A DNA stretch of 7,353 nucleotides from Pseudomonadota bacterium (GTDB lineage: Bacteria; Pseudomonadota; Gammaproteobacteria; Burkholderiales; Burkholderiaceae_C), in the NCBI GenBank assembly GCA_023435325.1, contig JAEYRT010000305.1, positions 1-7,353 of the forward strand. The letters are read 5' to 3'. Below, in pieces: positions 1 through 6,502 of the stretch (within the stretch, counting starts at the first letter, position 1; every line of letters begins with the position of its first letter). Position numbers and translations under genes: made by a program. A model generated the notes under the pieces. The model was not told the DNA's origin, made no database searches, and saw only the letters and a list, made by a program, of their open reading frames with translations.

Positions 1-584
1 CATCGGGGATTGCACAGATCTTGGAAGGCCAGCAAGAGCGTATGCAGCGGCTGTTGCGGGCCTTTGTCCGGGACTTCGAAACATCGCCCCAGGACATGCT
101 GCAACTGTTCGCCCAACAAGACTGGAAAGCCCTGGGAACGCTGGCCCACACACTCAAGGGATCGCTGGGGTACTTGGACCAGCCCTGCGCCATGCAAGCC
201 ATGGACAACCTGGATTGGGCCTGCAAGCATGAAGCAGTGACACAGGCCACGGCCGATGCAGCAGCCCAGCACCTGCGCCGAGTGTTGCTGCACATTTGCC
301 GGCAACTCGATACCATGCCATCCGCGCCCACAGCCTCCTGCAGCGGTCTGGACACCCAGCAAATGCTCATCTTGCTGGGGCAGGCCATTCCTTTGATACA
401 ACGTGGTGACTATGCGGGCATGCATGTGCTGGAACAACTGGAATCCGGTCTGCGCGGCAGTCCGCTCCACGCCCTGGCTGCACGGGCACTGGTTCTGGCC
501 GAAGATCTGGAAAATGCCGCTGCGTGTGCGTGCCTGCAGGAACTGCGTGGCGAACTGCACACCAAGGTGCCCACTTCACAATGA
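1..584 (+). CDS. Sensor histidine kinase, C-terminal Hpt-domain fragment (5' end outside window)
   Basis: The reading frame is open from the left edge (first full codon at base 3) to TGA at 582-584, giving 193 residues of a longer protein. Seen: a helical block with an AHTLKGS motif whose His, codon 147-149 (about residue 49 of the fragment), fits the phospho-accepting His of a histidine phosphotransfer (Hpt) domain. Further helices with conserved spacing follow, then an Ala/Leu-rich helical tail of about 85 residues. Known: Hpt domains at the end of hybrid kinases pass phosphate from an internal receiver to a separate response regulator. Inferred: this is the tail of a multi-domain hybrid kinase at the membrane, because Hpt modules usually end such proteins and the next gene is a response regulator overlapping its stop. 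A stand-alone Hpt protein cannot be excluded, since the upstream part is missing. The TTG at 21 is unlikely to be the real start because the frame stays open upstream. Confidence 0.8.
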   Translation, partial: SGIAQILEGQQERMQRLLRAFVRDFETSPQDMLQLFAQQDWKALGTLAHTLKGSLGYLDQPCAMQAMDNLDWACKHEAVTQATADAAAQHLRRVLLHICRQLDTMPSAPTASCSGLDTQQMLILLGQAIPLIQRGDYAGMHVLEQLESGLRGSPLHALAARALVLAEDLENAAACACLQELRGELHTKVPTSQ

Positions 585-1522
585 TGCAGATGAGTTTTGC
601 TTTCAACGCGTTGCGTGCCACTGCGGTATCGATTCTGATCGTTGATGACGAACGTCTGAACCGTGCCACACTGGCCGAACTGCTGCAGCCCCATTACCAG
701 GTGCTTCTGGCCAAAAATGGCAAGAGCGCCCTGGAAATCGTGCGCAACGAACGCTCCCACCTGGGACTGGTTCTGCTGGATGTCAGCATGCCCGGCATGG
801 ACGGTTATGAAGTCCTGCGGCAATTGCGCGCCGAGGAAAGCACGGCCCATATCCCTGTCATTTTCATCACCGGCCAAAGCGACGAAGCCGCAGAAGAATA
901 CGGCCTGCGGCTGGGGGCCGCAGACTATGTTTCCAAACCGATTCGCCCCGCCGTGCTGCAGGCCCGCGTGAAACACCAGATCGACCTGTTTTTGCGCAAG
1001 CGCGAGCTGGAACACCTCGCACTGGCCGATGGCCTCACAGGGCTGGCCAACCGCCGCCACTTTGATGAGGCACTGGACCATATCCACCGACGCTGCCAGC
1101 GCTCGGGCGAATATCTGGGCCTGGCGCTGATTGATATCGACCACTTCAAGCAGTTCAACGACCACTACGGCCACCTGCAGGGCGACGATGCCTTGCGGGC
1201 AGTGGCCCAGGCCATGCGCCAGCATGCGCAGCGTGCCGGTGACCTGGCCGCACGCTATGGCGGTGAAGAGTTTGCCTTTGTGAACATGGGCAGCAAGGAA
1301 ACCATGCCGCAGCTGGCTGAAAACTTTCGCCAGGCGATTGTCAATCTTGGCATCTCACACCAAGGCTCCCCCATGGGCCAGTTGACCATCAGTGCGGGGG
1401 TCGTGGTGTGTCGCCCGCAGTTGTCCAGCAGCTTGAGCGATCTGCTCAACCACGCCGACCAGCTGCTCTATCAGGCCAAGACCCAGGGCCGCAACCGCAT
1501 CCAACTGCGAGTGCTGGAGTAG
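581..1522 (+). CDS. Response regulator with REC and GGDEF domains, diguanylate cyclase
   Basis: A 313-residue cytosolic protein that should make c-di-GMP from two GTP when phosphorylated. Seen from ATG 581: a receiver domain at about residues 17-130 with the acidic pair D22/D23, phospho-acceptor D67 (LLDVSMPG), T97 and K119 (SKP). A GGDEF domain follows at about 145-313, with the entry motif DGLTGLANRR (150-159), DIDHFKQFND (185-194) and the active-site signature GGEEF (227-231). An RAGD inhibitory I-site (218-221) lies exactly five residues before the signature, so product feedback is likely. The signature and I-site are intact, so an active cyclase is expected. ATG 581 overlaps the kinase stop (ATGA), and AAGGTG at 564-569 is a possible ribosome site; ATGs at 584 and 590 are alternatives. 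The frame is open further upstream, but those starts would lie inside the kinase. Translational coupling suggests it is the output partner of the upstream Hpt protein. REC-GGDEF architecture resembles WspR; no further assignment is made. Confidence 0.93.
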   Translation: MMQMSFAFNALRATAVSILIVDDERLNRATLAELLQPHYQVLLAKNGKSALEIVRNERSHLGLVLLDVSMPGMDGYEVLRQLRAEESTAHIPVIFITGQSDEAAEEYGLRLGAADYVSKPIRPAVLQARVKHQIDLFLRKRELEHLALADGLTGLANRRHFDEALDHIHRRCQRSGEYLGLALIDIDHFKQFNDHYGHLQGDDALRAVAQAMRQHAQRAGDLAARYGGEEFAFVNMGSKETMPQLAENFRQAIVNLGISHQGSPMGQLTISAGVVVCRPQLSSSLSDLLNHADQLLYQAKTQGRNRIQLRVLE

Positions 1523-1529
1523 TGTGGCA

Positions 1530-2384
1530 ATGTGGATGCACCCAAGACAATGCTTGTGGCTGATCGCATGGCTCTTCAGTGCAGGGCTGTGGTGCCCGCC
1601 TTTGCTGGCCAGCCCCCTGACGCTTGCCAACACCTACCACGCCCGGCTGGATCTGCAGCAGTACTGGGTCAGCGAGAAATATGACGGTGTTCGAGCCCAC
1701 TGGACGGGCAGCCGCTTGCTCAGCCGTCAGGGGCTGCCGATTGAAGCGCCGGCCTGGTTTACCGAAGGCTGGCCGCCGCAGGCCATGGATGGTGAGCTAT
1801 GGGCAGGCCGTGCGCAATTTGCGCGGGTGCAATCCACCGTGGCCCAAGGGCGCAAAGATGAAAGCGGATGGCGCCAACTGCGCTATATGGTGTTCGATCT
1901 ACCCCAGCATACAGGGCCGTTCACGGCGCGTGTGCAGGCGCTGCAAACACTGACGCAGCGCCTGCAGCAACCGTGGGTGCAAGCGGTGCCACAGTGGCAA
2001 GTGGGCAGCCATGAAGACTTGATGCGCCAACTGCGGCACATGAGCCAGCAAGGCGCGGAAGGCCTGATGCTGCGCCACGCCGATGCGCCCTACCGCAGCG
2101 GACGCAGCGACGATCTCATCAAGCTCAAGCTGTTTGAAGATGCCGAGGCCGTGGTCGTCGGCCATCTTCCCGGCAAAGGCAAATACCAGGGCATGACGGG
2201 CGCATTGCTCGTCGAGATGCCCAGCGGCCAGCGTTTTCGTCTGGGCAGTGGCTTAAGCGATGCCATGCGCGCCCAGCCGCCGGCGATTGGCAGCACCATC
2301 ACCTACCGCTACAACGGCACACATCCCAGCGGATTGCCCCGTTTTGCACGCTTTTGGCGTGTGCGCCACCCTGTGCAACCTTGA
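1530..2384 (+). CDS. Exported ATP-dependent DNA ligase, Lig E type
   Basis: A 284-residue minimal ATP-dependent DNA ligase that should seal nicks through a lysine-AMP intermediate. Seen: catalytic K50 in EKYDGVR (motif I), LSRQG (64-68, motif Ia), MDGELW (86-91), YMVFDLP (119-125, motif III/IIIa region), EGLMLR (177-182, motif IV) and LIKLK (196-200, motif V). An OB-fold-sized C-terminus of about 80 residues follows. The N-terminus has a hydrophobic stretch (about 9-22) and a likely signal peptidase site after A27, so the mature enzyme should act in the periplasm or outside the cell. Known: Lig E proteins lack extra DNA-binding domains and carry such leaders in beta- and gammaproteobacteria. 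ATG 1530 is chosen because GGAG at 1516-1519 sits 10 bases upstream; GTG 1524 and ATG 1536 are alternatives. It starts 7 bases after the cyclase stop, so co-transcription is likely. ATP supply outside the cytoplasm is an open question for this family; pre-adenylated export is possible. Confidence 0.9.
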   Translation: MWMHPRQCLWLIAWLFSAGLWCPPLLASPLTLANTYHARLDLQQYWVSEKYDGVRAHWTGSRLLSRQGLPIEAPAWFTEGWPPQAMDGELWAGRAQFARVQSTVAQGRKDESGWRQLRYMVFDLPQHTGPFTARVQALQTLTQRLQQPWVQAVPQWQVGSHEDLMRQLRHMSQQGAEGLMLRHADAPYRSGRSDDLIKLKLFEDAEAVVVGHLPGKGKYQGMTGALLVEMPSGQRFRLGSGLSDAMRAQPPAIGSTITYRYNGTHPSGLPRFARFWRVRHPVQP

Positions 2385-2385
2385 T

Positions 2386-2479
2386 AAAAAAGAAGCGCCT
2401 GACGTTGATGCAGCAAGGACTTCAGATATTTTTCTATCTGAAACCCTTGTCCATCAAGCGTCAGGCGCTTTTATTTTTT
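2386..2479. terminator. Long bidirectional intrinsic terminator between convergent genes
   Basis: The outer stem of 12 bp pairs 2393-2404 with 2459-2470 (AAGCGCCTGACG with CGTCAGGCGCTT). It continues with TTGATG (2405-2410) against CATCAA (2452-2457) past one bulged G at 2458, then CAAGG (2414-2418) against CCTTG (2445-2449), then TTCAGATA (2421-2428) against TATCTGAA (2435-2442), closed by a 6-base loop. A T-rich run follows on the + side (2469-2479) and an A-run (2386-2391) precedes it, giving a U-run for - strand transcripts. It lies between the stop of the ligase gene and the stop of the convergent decarboxylase gene, so it can end both transcripts. Confidence 0.88.
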
Positions 2480-2489
2480 AGAACCTGAT

Positions 2490-2509
2490 CTTGTGAAAAC
2501 TTGTGAAAA
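2490..2509. repeat. Two tandem copies of a 10-base unit
   Basis: CTTGTGAAAA occurs twice head to tail (2490-2499 and 2500-2509), in the intergenic gap between the terminator and the decarboxylase stop. No function can be assigned; it could be a replication-slippage duplication. Confidence 0.6.
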
Positions 2510-2533
2510 ACCAGGTTTAGCGCTGTACCGTGC

Positions 2534-4924
2534 CTATTTGGCCGCTGCGCCAGTGGATTTGGCCACTGGCTTGCGCACCTGGGACTTGGCACGTGGCTTG
2601 ACTGCCTGCTTTTTGTTGGCAGGCTGCTCTTGCACCACGCAATCGGCATAAAAGCGCACATTGCCGTGCTCGTCCTCGATCTCCACCAGACCGTGGATAT
2701 CGGTTTCAAAGCCGGGGCATTCCTTGGCAAAGTCGCGGGCGAACAGCAGGTAATCCACGATCTTCTTGTTGAAGACTTCACCGGGAATCAACAGCGGAAT
2801 GCCTGGTGGGTACGGTGTGACCAGACCCACGGTGGTGCGACCGACCAGGTGATCGATTTCCACACGCTCCGTCTTGCGCTGGGCGATGTGGGCGTAGGCA
2901 TCCGAGGGCTTCATCGCAGGCTGCAGATCGGACAGGTACATCTCGGTCGTCAGACGGGCGATGTCGTACTTGGCGTACAACTCGTGCACATGCTGGCACA
3001 GGTCACGCAGACCCATGCGTTCGTAGCGGCGGTGTTGCTGCACGAACTCGGGCAGGATGCGTGCCAGCGGCTGGTTGCGGTCGTAATCGTCCTTGAACTG
3101 CTGCAACGCCGTCAGCATGGTGTTCCAGCGGCCCTTGGTGATGCCGATGGTGAACATGATGAAGAACGAGTACAGGCCGGTCTTCTCGACCACCACGCCA
3201 TGCTCGGCCAGGTACTTGGTCACGATGGACGCCGGGATGCCAGTGTCGGCAAAGTCGCCATCCAGGTCCAGACCGGGTGTGACGATGGTGGACTTGATGG
3301 GGTCCAGCATGTTGAAGCCGTCGGCCAGATCCCCGAAGCCGTGCCAGTTGTCGAACTCCTTGCCGTTCTTTCGCTTGGACTTGGGCGCCACATCCTTGCC
3401 ACGGATGATCCAGTCATCCGCGCGGCCCACGCCTTCGTCGGCCAGCTTTTCCGGACCCCAGACCTGGAACCACCAGTCGTCATCGCCAAACTCGTCCTCC
3501 ACCTTGCGCATGGCGCGGCGGAAGTCCAGTGCTTCCAGAATCGACTCTTCCACCAGCGCCGTGCCGCCGGGCGGTTCCATCATGGCGGCTGCCACATCGC
3601 AGCTGGCAATGATGCTGTACTGCGGGCTGGTCGAGGTGTGCATCAAGTACGCCTCGTTGAACAGGTGGTGGTCCAGTTTTTCCGTCTGGGAATCCTGCAC
3701 CAGCACGTGCGAGGCCTGGCTGATACCGGCCAACAGCTTGTGGATGGACTGGGTGGCGTAAACCACCGATTCCTTGGGGCGCTGGCGCTTCTTGCCCATG
3801 GCGTGGTAGGTGCCATAGAAGGGGTGGAAGGCCGCGTGGGGCAGCCATGCTTCGTCAAAGTGCAGGTTGGCCACGTAGCCATCCAGCATGGTCTTGATGG
3901 TTTCGGTGTTGTAGAGCACACCGTCATAGGTGGACTGCGTCAGCGTCAGCACGCGGGGCTTGACGGCCTTGGCATCCACGCCCTTGAGCAGCGGATTGGC
4001 GGCAATCTTGGCCTGGATGGATTCCACGCTGAATTCGCTCTGTGGAATGGGGCCAATGATGCCAAAGTGGTTGCGCGTGGGCTTGAGGAACACCGGAATC
4101 GCACCCGTCATGATGATGGAGTGCAGGATGGACTTGTGGCAGTTGCGGTCCACCACCACCACGTCGCCGGGTGCCACGGTGTGGTGCCACACGATCTTGT
4201 TCGAGGTGGAAGTGCCATTGGTCACAAAGTAGCAATGGTCGGCATTGAAGATGCGCGCCGCATTGCGCTCGGACTCACCGATCGCGCCGTTATGGTCCAG
4301 CAGCTGGCCCAGCTCCTCCACGGCATTGCACACGTCGGCGCGCAGCATGTTCTCGCCATAGAACTGGTGGTACATCTGGCCCACGGGGCTCTTCAAAAAT
4401 GCCACGCCGCCCGAGTGACCGGGGCAATGCCAGCTGTACGAGCCATCTTCCGCATAGTCCAGCAACGCCTTGAAGAAGGGGGGCTGCACGCTCTCCAGAT
4501 AGGCCTTGGCTTCACGGATGATGTGCTTGGCCACGAACTCTGGCGTGTCCTCGAACATGTGGATGAAGCCATGCAGCTCGCGCAGGATGTCGTTGGGCAG
4601 GTGGCGTGCCGTCTTGGTTTCGCCGTAGATGTAGATCGGCACTTCCTCATTCTTGCGGCGCACTTCACCAATGAAGCTGCGCAGGCTGTGAATGATGGGA
4701 TCGTCGTTGTCGCCTGTCAGCTCTTCGTCATCGATCGACAAGATGAAAGCACTGGCGCGACTTTGCTGTTGCGCAAACTGACTCAGGTCGCCATAACTGG
4801 TCACCCCCAAGACTTCAAAGCCCTCCACTTCAATGGCCTGCGCCAAAGCGCGAATGCCAAGACCTGACGTGTTGTCGGAGCGGTAATCCTCGTCGATGAT
4901 GACGATGGGAAAACGGAATTTCAT
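2534..4924 (-). CDS. Lys/Arg/Orn decarboxylase, PLP-dependent, fold type I
   Basis: A 796-residue cytosolic enzyme that removes CO2 from lysine, arginine or ornithine to give cadaverine, agmatine or putrescine, for polyamine metabolism or acid resistance. Seen: an N-terminal receiver-like wing domain (about 1-130); the PLP core with GTSTSNK (237-243), DRNCHKS (259-265, H263 probably stacking on PLP), HFDEAW (355-360, D357 facing the pyridine nitrogen) and SIHK with Schiff-base K396. The C-terminal domain carries PYPPGIPLLIPGE. From memory the overall sequence resembles Pseudomonas LdcA, which favours lysine, but the substrate cannot be settled by reading. The final ~35 residues are a Lys/Ala/Pro-rich basic tail beyond the usual family end. 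ATG 4924 is chosen because AAAGGG (4931-4936 on this strand) lies 6 bases upstream; a TTG at 4951 in the same frame is less likely. It is transcribed alone, convergent with the ligase and divergent from nfeD. Confidence 0.93.
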   Translation of the reverse strand: MKFRFPIVIIDEDYRSDNTSGLGIRALAQAIEVEGFEVLGVTSYGDLSQFAQQQSRASAFILSIDDEELTGDNDDPIIHSLRSFIGEVRRKNEEVPIYIYGETKTARHLPNDILRELHGFIHMFEDTPEFVAKHIIREAKAYLESVQPPFFKALLDYAEDGSYSWHCPGHSGGVAFLKSPVGQMYHQFYGENMLRADVCNAVEELGQLLDHNGAIGESERNAARIFNADHCYFVTNGTSTSNKIVWHHTVAPGDVVVVDRNCHKSILHSIIMTGAIPVFLKPTRNHFGIIGPIPQSEFSVESIQAKIAANPLLKGVDAKAVKPRVLTLTQSTYDGVLYNTETIKTMLDGYVANLHFDEAWLPHAAFHPFYGTYHAMGKKRQRPKESVVYATQSIHKLLAGISQASHVLVQDSQTEKLDHHLFNEAYLMHTSTSPQYSIIASCDVAAAMMEPPGGTALVEESILEALDFRRAMRKVEDEFGDDDWWFQVWGPEKLADEGVGRADDWIIRGKDVAPKSKRKNGKEFDNWHGFGDLADGFNMLDPIKSTIVTPGLDLDGDFADTGIPASIVTKYLAEHGVVVEKTGLYSFFIMFTIGITKGRWNTMLTALQQFKDDYDRNQPLARILPEFVQQHRRYERMGLRDLCQHVHELYAKYDIARLTTEMYLSDLQPAMKPSDAYAHIAQRKTERVEIDHLVGRTTVGLVTPYPPGIPLLIPGEVFNKKIVDYLLFARDFAKECPGFETDIHGLVEIEDEHGNVRFYADCVVQEQPANKKQAVKPRAKSQVRKPVAKSTGAAAK

Positions 4925-4930
4925 GCGCAA

Positions 4931-4936
4931 CCCTTT
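4931..4936 (-). promoter_or_regulatory. Ribosome binding site fixing the decarboxylase start
   Basis: On the - strand this reads AAAGGG, 6 bases before ATG 4922-4924. It supports the 796-residue form over the TTG start nine codons upstream. Confidence 0.7.
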
Positions 4937-5046
4937 GCAATCGGGAAACAATAAAAGCGATCAGGCGGGCAGTGTAAGTAATATCTGCCTGGATACTGCA
5001 CATCGCAGAGCTTTTTCCTACATTTGCAGGCAGTTTGATTGTGGTG

Positions 5047-5074
5047 TTGCCAATGCCTGCAGAGGGCATGGCAA
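5047..5074. repeat. Inverted repeat upstream of the nfeD ribosome site
   Basis: TTGCC (5047-5051) and ATGCC (5053-5057) face GGCAT (5065-5069) and GGCAA (5070-5074), a 10-bp stem with one bulged A at 5052 and a 7-base loop. There is no T-run after it, so it is not an intrinsic terminator. It lies in the 165-base divergent gap between the decarboxylase and nfeD and could be an operator or a 5' leader hairpin. Neither is shown. Confidence 0.4.
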
Positions 5075-5079
5075 CCGCT

Positions 5080-5084
5080 GGGAG
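5080..5084 (+). promoter_or_regulatory. Ribosome binding site fixing the nfeD GTG start
   Basis: GGGAG sits 5 bases before GTG 5090. It argues for a GTG start there rather than the in-frame TTG at 5039, whose extra residues would be encoded by the inverted repeat and look unlike the family. Confidence 0.7.
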
Positions 5085-5089
5085 ACAAC

Positions 5090-5515
5090 GTGGAAGCAAG
5101 TACGCTTTGGTGGATATTGGCCGGCATCACCATCGCCGCAGAGCTGGTGACAGGAGGCATTTATTTGCTGATGATCGCCCTGGGGCTGGCCGCAGGTGCC
5201 ATTGCGGCGCATCTGGGCCTGAGCATCACGGCACAGATCAGCACAGCCGCCGCCGTGGGTGCCCTGGCCGTGGTGGTATGCCGCAGAGTGCGCGGCAAGC
5301 GCATGCCGGAACTTCCTGCCTCTGCCAACCCTGATTTGAATCTGGATATCGGCGAGACACTGCATGTTCCCGAATGGAGCCCCGACGGCACAGCCCGCAT
5401 CCCTTATCGCGGCAGCCAGTGGACCGTTGCTTTACGCGCGGGCAGCCTGCCTGCCCCTGGCCTGTACCGTGTCATCGAAGTGCAAGGCAACCGCTTGATC
5501 GTGGACAAGGCCTGA
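5090..5515 (+). CDS. Short NfeD-family membrane protein
   Basis: A 141-residue inner-membrane protein. Seen: three hydrophobic stretches rich in Ala, Leu, Ile and Gly (about residues 5-25, 27-43 and 45-64), a short basic stretch (CRRVRGKR), then a soluble C-terminal beta-rich domain of about 60 residues matching the NfeD OB-fold, including GTARIPYRGSQWTVAL near the middle and a RLIVDKA end. Known: short NfeD proteins lack the ClpP-like protease domain of long forms and are nearly always encoded beside an SPFH/stomatin-like protein, as with YbbJ and QmcA in E. coli. Here the SPFH gene follows 65 bases downstream on the same strand, so the two very probably work as a membrane complex. GTG 5090 is chosen from its ribosome site. 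The gene is divergent from the decarboxylase. The family assignment is firm, the exact job is not. Confidence 0.88.
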   Translation: MEASTLWWILAGITIAAELVTGGIYLLMIALGLAAGAIAAHLGLSITAQISTAAAVGALAVVVCRRVRGKRMPELPASANPDLNLDIGETLHVPEWSPDGTARIPYRGSQWTVALRAGSLPAPGLYRVIEVQGNRLIVDKA

Positions 5516-5528
5516 AGGCGGTCTGGCA

Positions 5529-5567
5529 CTTTCTGTTTTTTCTTTTGCTTTTGCATTCCTCTTTCTG
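5529..5567 (+). other. Pyrimidine-rich tract between nfeD and the SPFH gene
   Basis: The spacer between the two genes (5516-5580) contains a run of nearly only C and T, with several T4-T6 blocks (for example 5536-5541). A weak 7-bp stem with a bulged G can be drawn from 5490-5496 to 5515-5522, but it does not abut the T-run, so a true terminator is not supported. Partial attenuation or an S1-binding unstructured leader for the SPFH gene are possible inferences. Confidence 0.35.
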
Positions 5568-5573
5568 AAAAGG
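5568..5573 (+). promoter_or_regulatory. Ribosome binding site of the SPFH gene
   Basis: AAAAGG lies 7 bases before ATG 5581 and supports that start. Confidence 0.65.
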
Positions 5574-5580
5574 CTCCGCC

Positions 5581-6498
5581 ATGGAAATCGCCATCGTCGC
5601 GTTTGTAATTGCCGCCATCTTTATCAGCATGTCGGTCAAGATCGTCCCCCAGCAACACGCGTGGATCAAGGAACGCTTTGGCAAGTACGCCGGCACCCTC
5701 AGCCCTGGCCTGCGCATCATCATTCCCTTCATCGAAAAAGTGGCCTACAAACACAGCCTCAAGGAAATTCCCCTGGATGTGCCCAGCCAGGTCTGCATCA
5801 CGCGCGACAACACGCAATTGCAGGTCGATGGCATTTTGTACTTTCAGGTCACCGACCCCATGCGCGCCAGTTATGGCTCGTCCAACTACATCATGGCCGT
5901 GACACAGCTGGCACAAACCTCGCTGCGCAGCGTGATCGGCAAGCTGGAGTTGGACAAGACCTTTGAAGAGCGCGACATGATCAACGCCCAGGTGGTGGCC
6001 GCCATTGACGAAGCCGCGCTGAACTGGGGCGTGAAAGTGCTGCGTTACGAGATCAAGGACCTGACCCCGCCGGCCGAGATCCTGCGCGCCATGCAGGCCC
6101 AGATCACGGCCGAGCGCGAAAAGCGTGCCCTGATTGCCGCTTCGGAAGGCCGCCGTCAGGAACAGATCAATATCGCCACCGGCGAGCGCGAAGCCTTCAT
6201 CGCCCGCTCTGAAGGTGAAAAGCAGGCCGCCATCAACAAGGCCCAAGGTGAAGCGGCCGCCATCACGACGGTGGCGGAAGCCACCGCCCAGGCGCTGGAG
6301 CGCGTGGCCACCGCCATCCGCCAGCCCGGCGGCGAGCAGGCCGTACAGCTCAAGGTGGCAGAAAGTGCCGTGGACGCTTACAGCAAGGTTGCCCAGGACG
6401 CCAACACTACGCTGATCGTGCCCAGCAATATCTCGGAAGTTTCGGGCCTGATTGCCTCGGCCATGCGTGTGGTGCAACAAGGCAAGAACAGCAATTAA
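5581..6498 (+). CDS. qmcA: SPFH/band 7 (stomatin, QmcA-like) membrane protein
   Basis: A 305-residue membrane-anchored scaffold protein. Seen: an N-terminal hydrophobic anchor (about 1-19), then an SPFH/PHB domain (about 20-180) with typical stretches VPQQHAWIKERFGKY, SPGLRIIIPFI, SQVCITRDN and VLRYEIKDLTPP. A charged Ala/Glu-rich coiled-coil region (about 172-245) contains an 11-residue repeat with Gly at 190, 201, 212 and 223. The C-terminus ends with a short hydrophobic SGLIASAMRVV helix. Known: stomatin-like proteins oligomerise into large ring or cage assemblies on the membrane, define microdomains and often partner with NfeD proteins and FtsH-type proteases. The pairing with the upstream nfeD gene matches E. 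coli qmcA-ybbJ, so the symbol is given by homology. Start ATG 5581 has a ribosome site 7 bases upstream. Length is the usual size for this branch. No clear terminator follows, so some transcription may continue into the tRNA. Confidence 0.92.
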   Translation: MEIAIVAFVIAAIFISMSVKIVPQQHAWIKERFGKYAGTLSPGLRIIIPFIEKVAYKHSLKEIPLDVPSQVCITRDNTQLQVDGILYFQVTDPMRASYGSSNYIMAVTQLAQTSLRSVIGKLELDKTFEERDMINAQVVAAIDEAALNWGVKVLRYEIKDLTPPAEILRAMQAQITAEREKRALIAASEGRRQEQINIATGEREAFIARSEGEKQAAINKAQGEAAAITTVAEATAQALERVATAIRQPGGEQAVQLKVAESAVDAYSKVAQDANTTLIVPSNISEVSGLIASAMRVVQQGKNSN

Positions 6499-6502
6499 TT
6501 GC
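6491..6502. repeat. 12-base perfect palindrome over the SPFH stop codon
   Basis: GCAATTAATTGC is its own reverse complement and covers the TAA at 6496-6498. It is flanked by GGCAA (6481-6485) and TTGCC (6506-6510), which are also complementary. A weak hairpin or a protein-binding site is possible; no T-run follows. Confidence 0.4.

Noticed and set aside
410..1225. A 271-codon - strand frame opposite the kinase end and the cyclase
   Set aside because: It is antisense to two overlapping well-supported genes and has no recognisable family.
2630..4867. A 745-codon open frame on the + strand, opposite the decarboxylase gene
   Set aside because: It is fully antisense to a strongly supported enzyme gene. 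Its His/Gly/Val-rich product has no recognisable domain, and such frames arise from codon bias in GC-rich DNA.
5490..5545. Possible intrinsic terminator between nfeD and the SPFH gene
   Set aside because: The stem is short with a bulge and an 18-base loop, and the T-run does not directly follow it.
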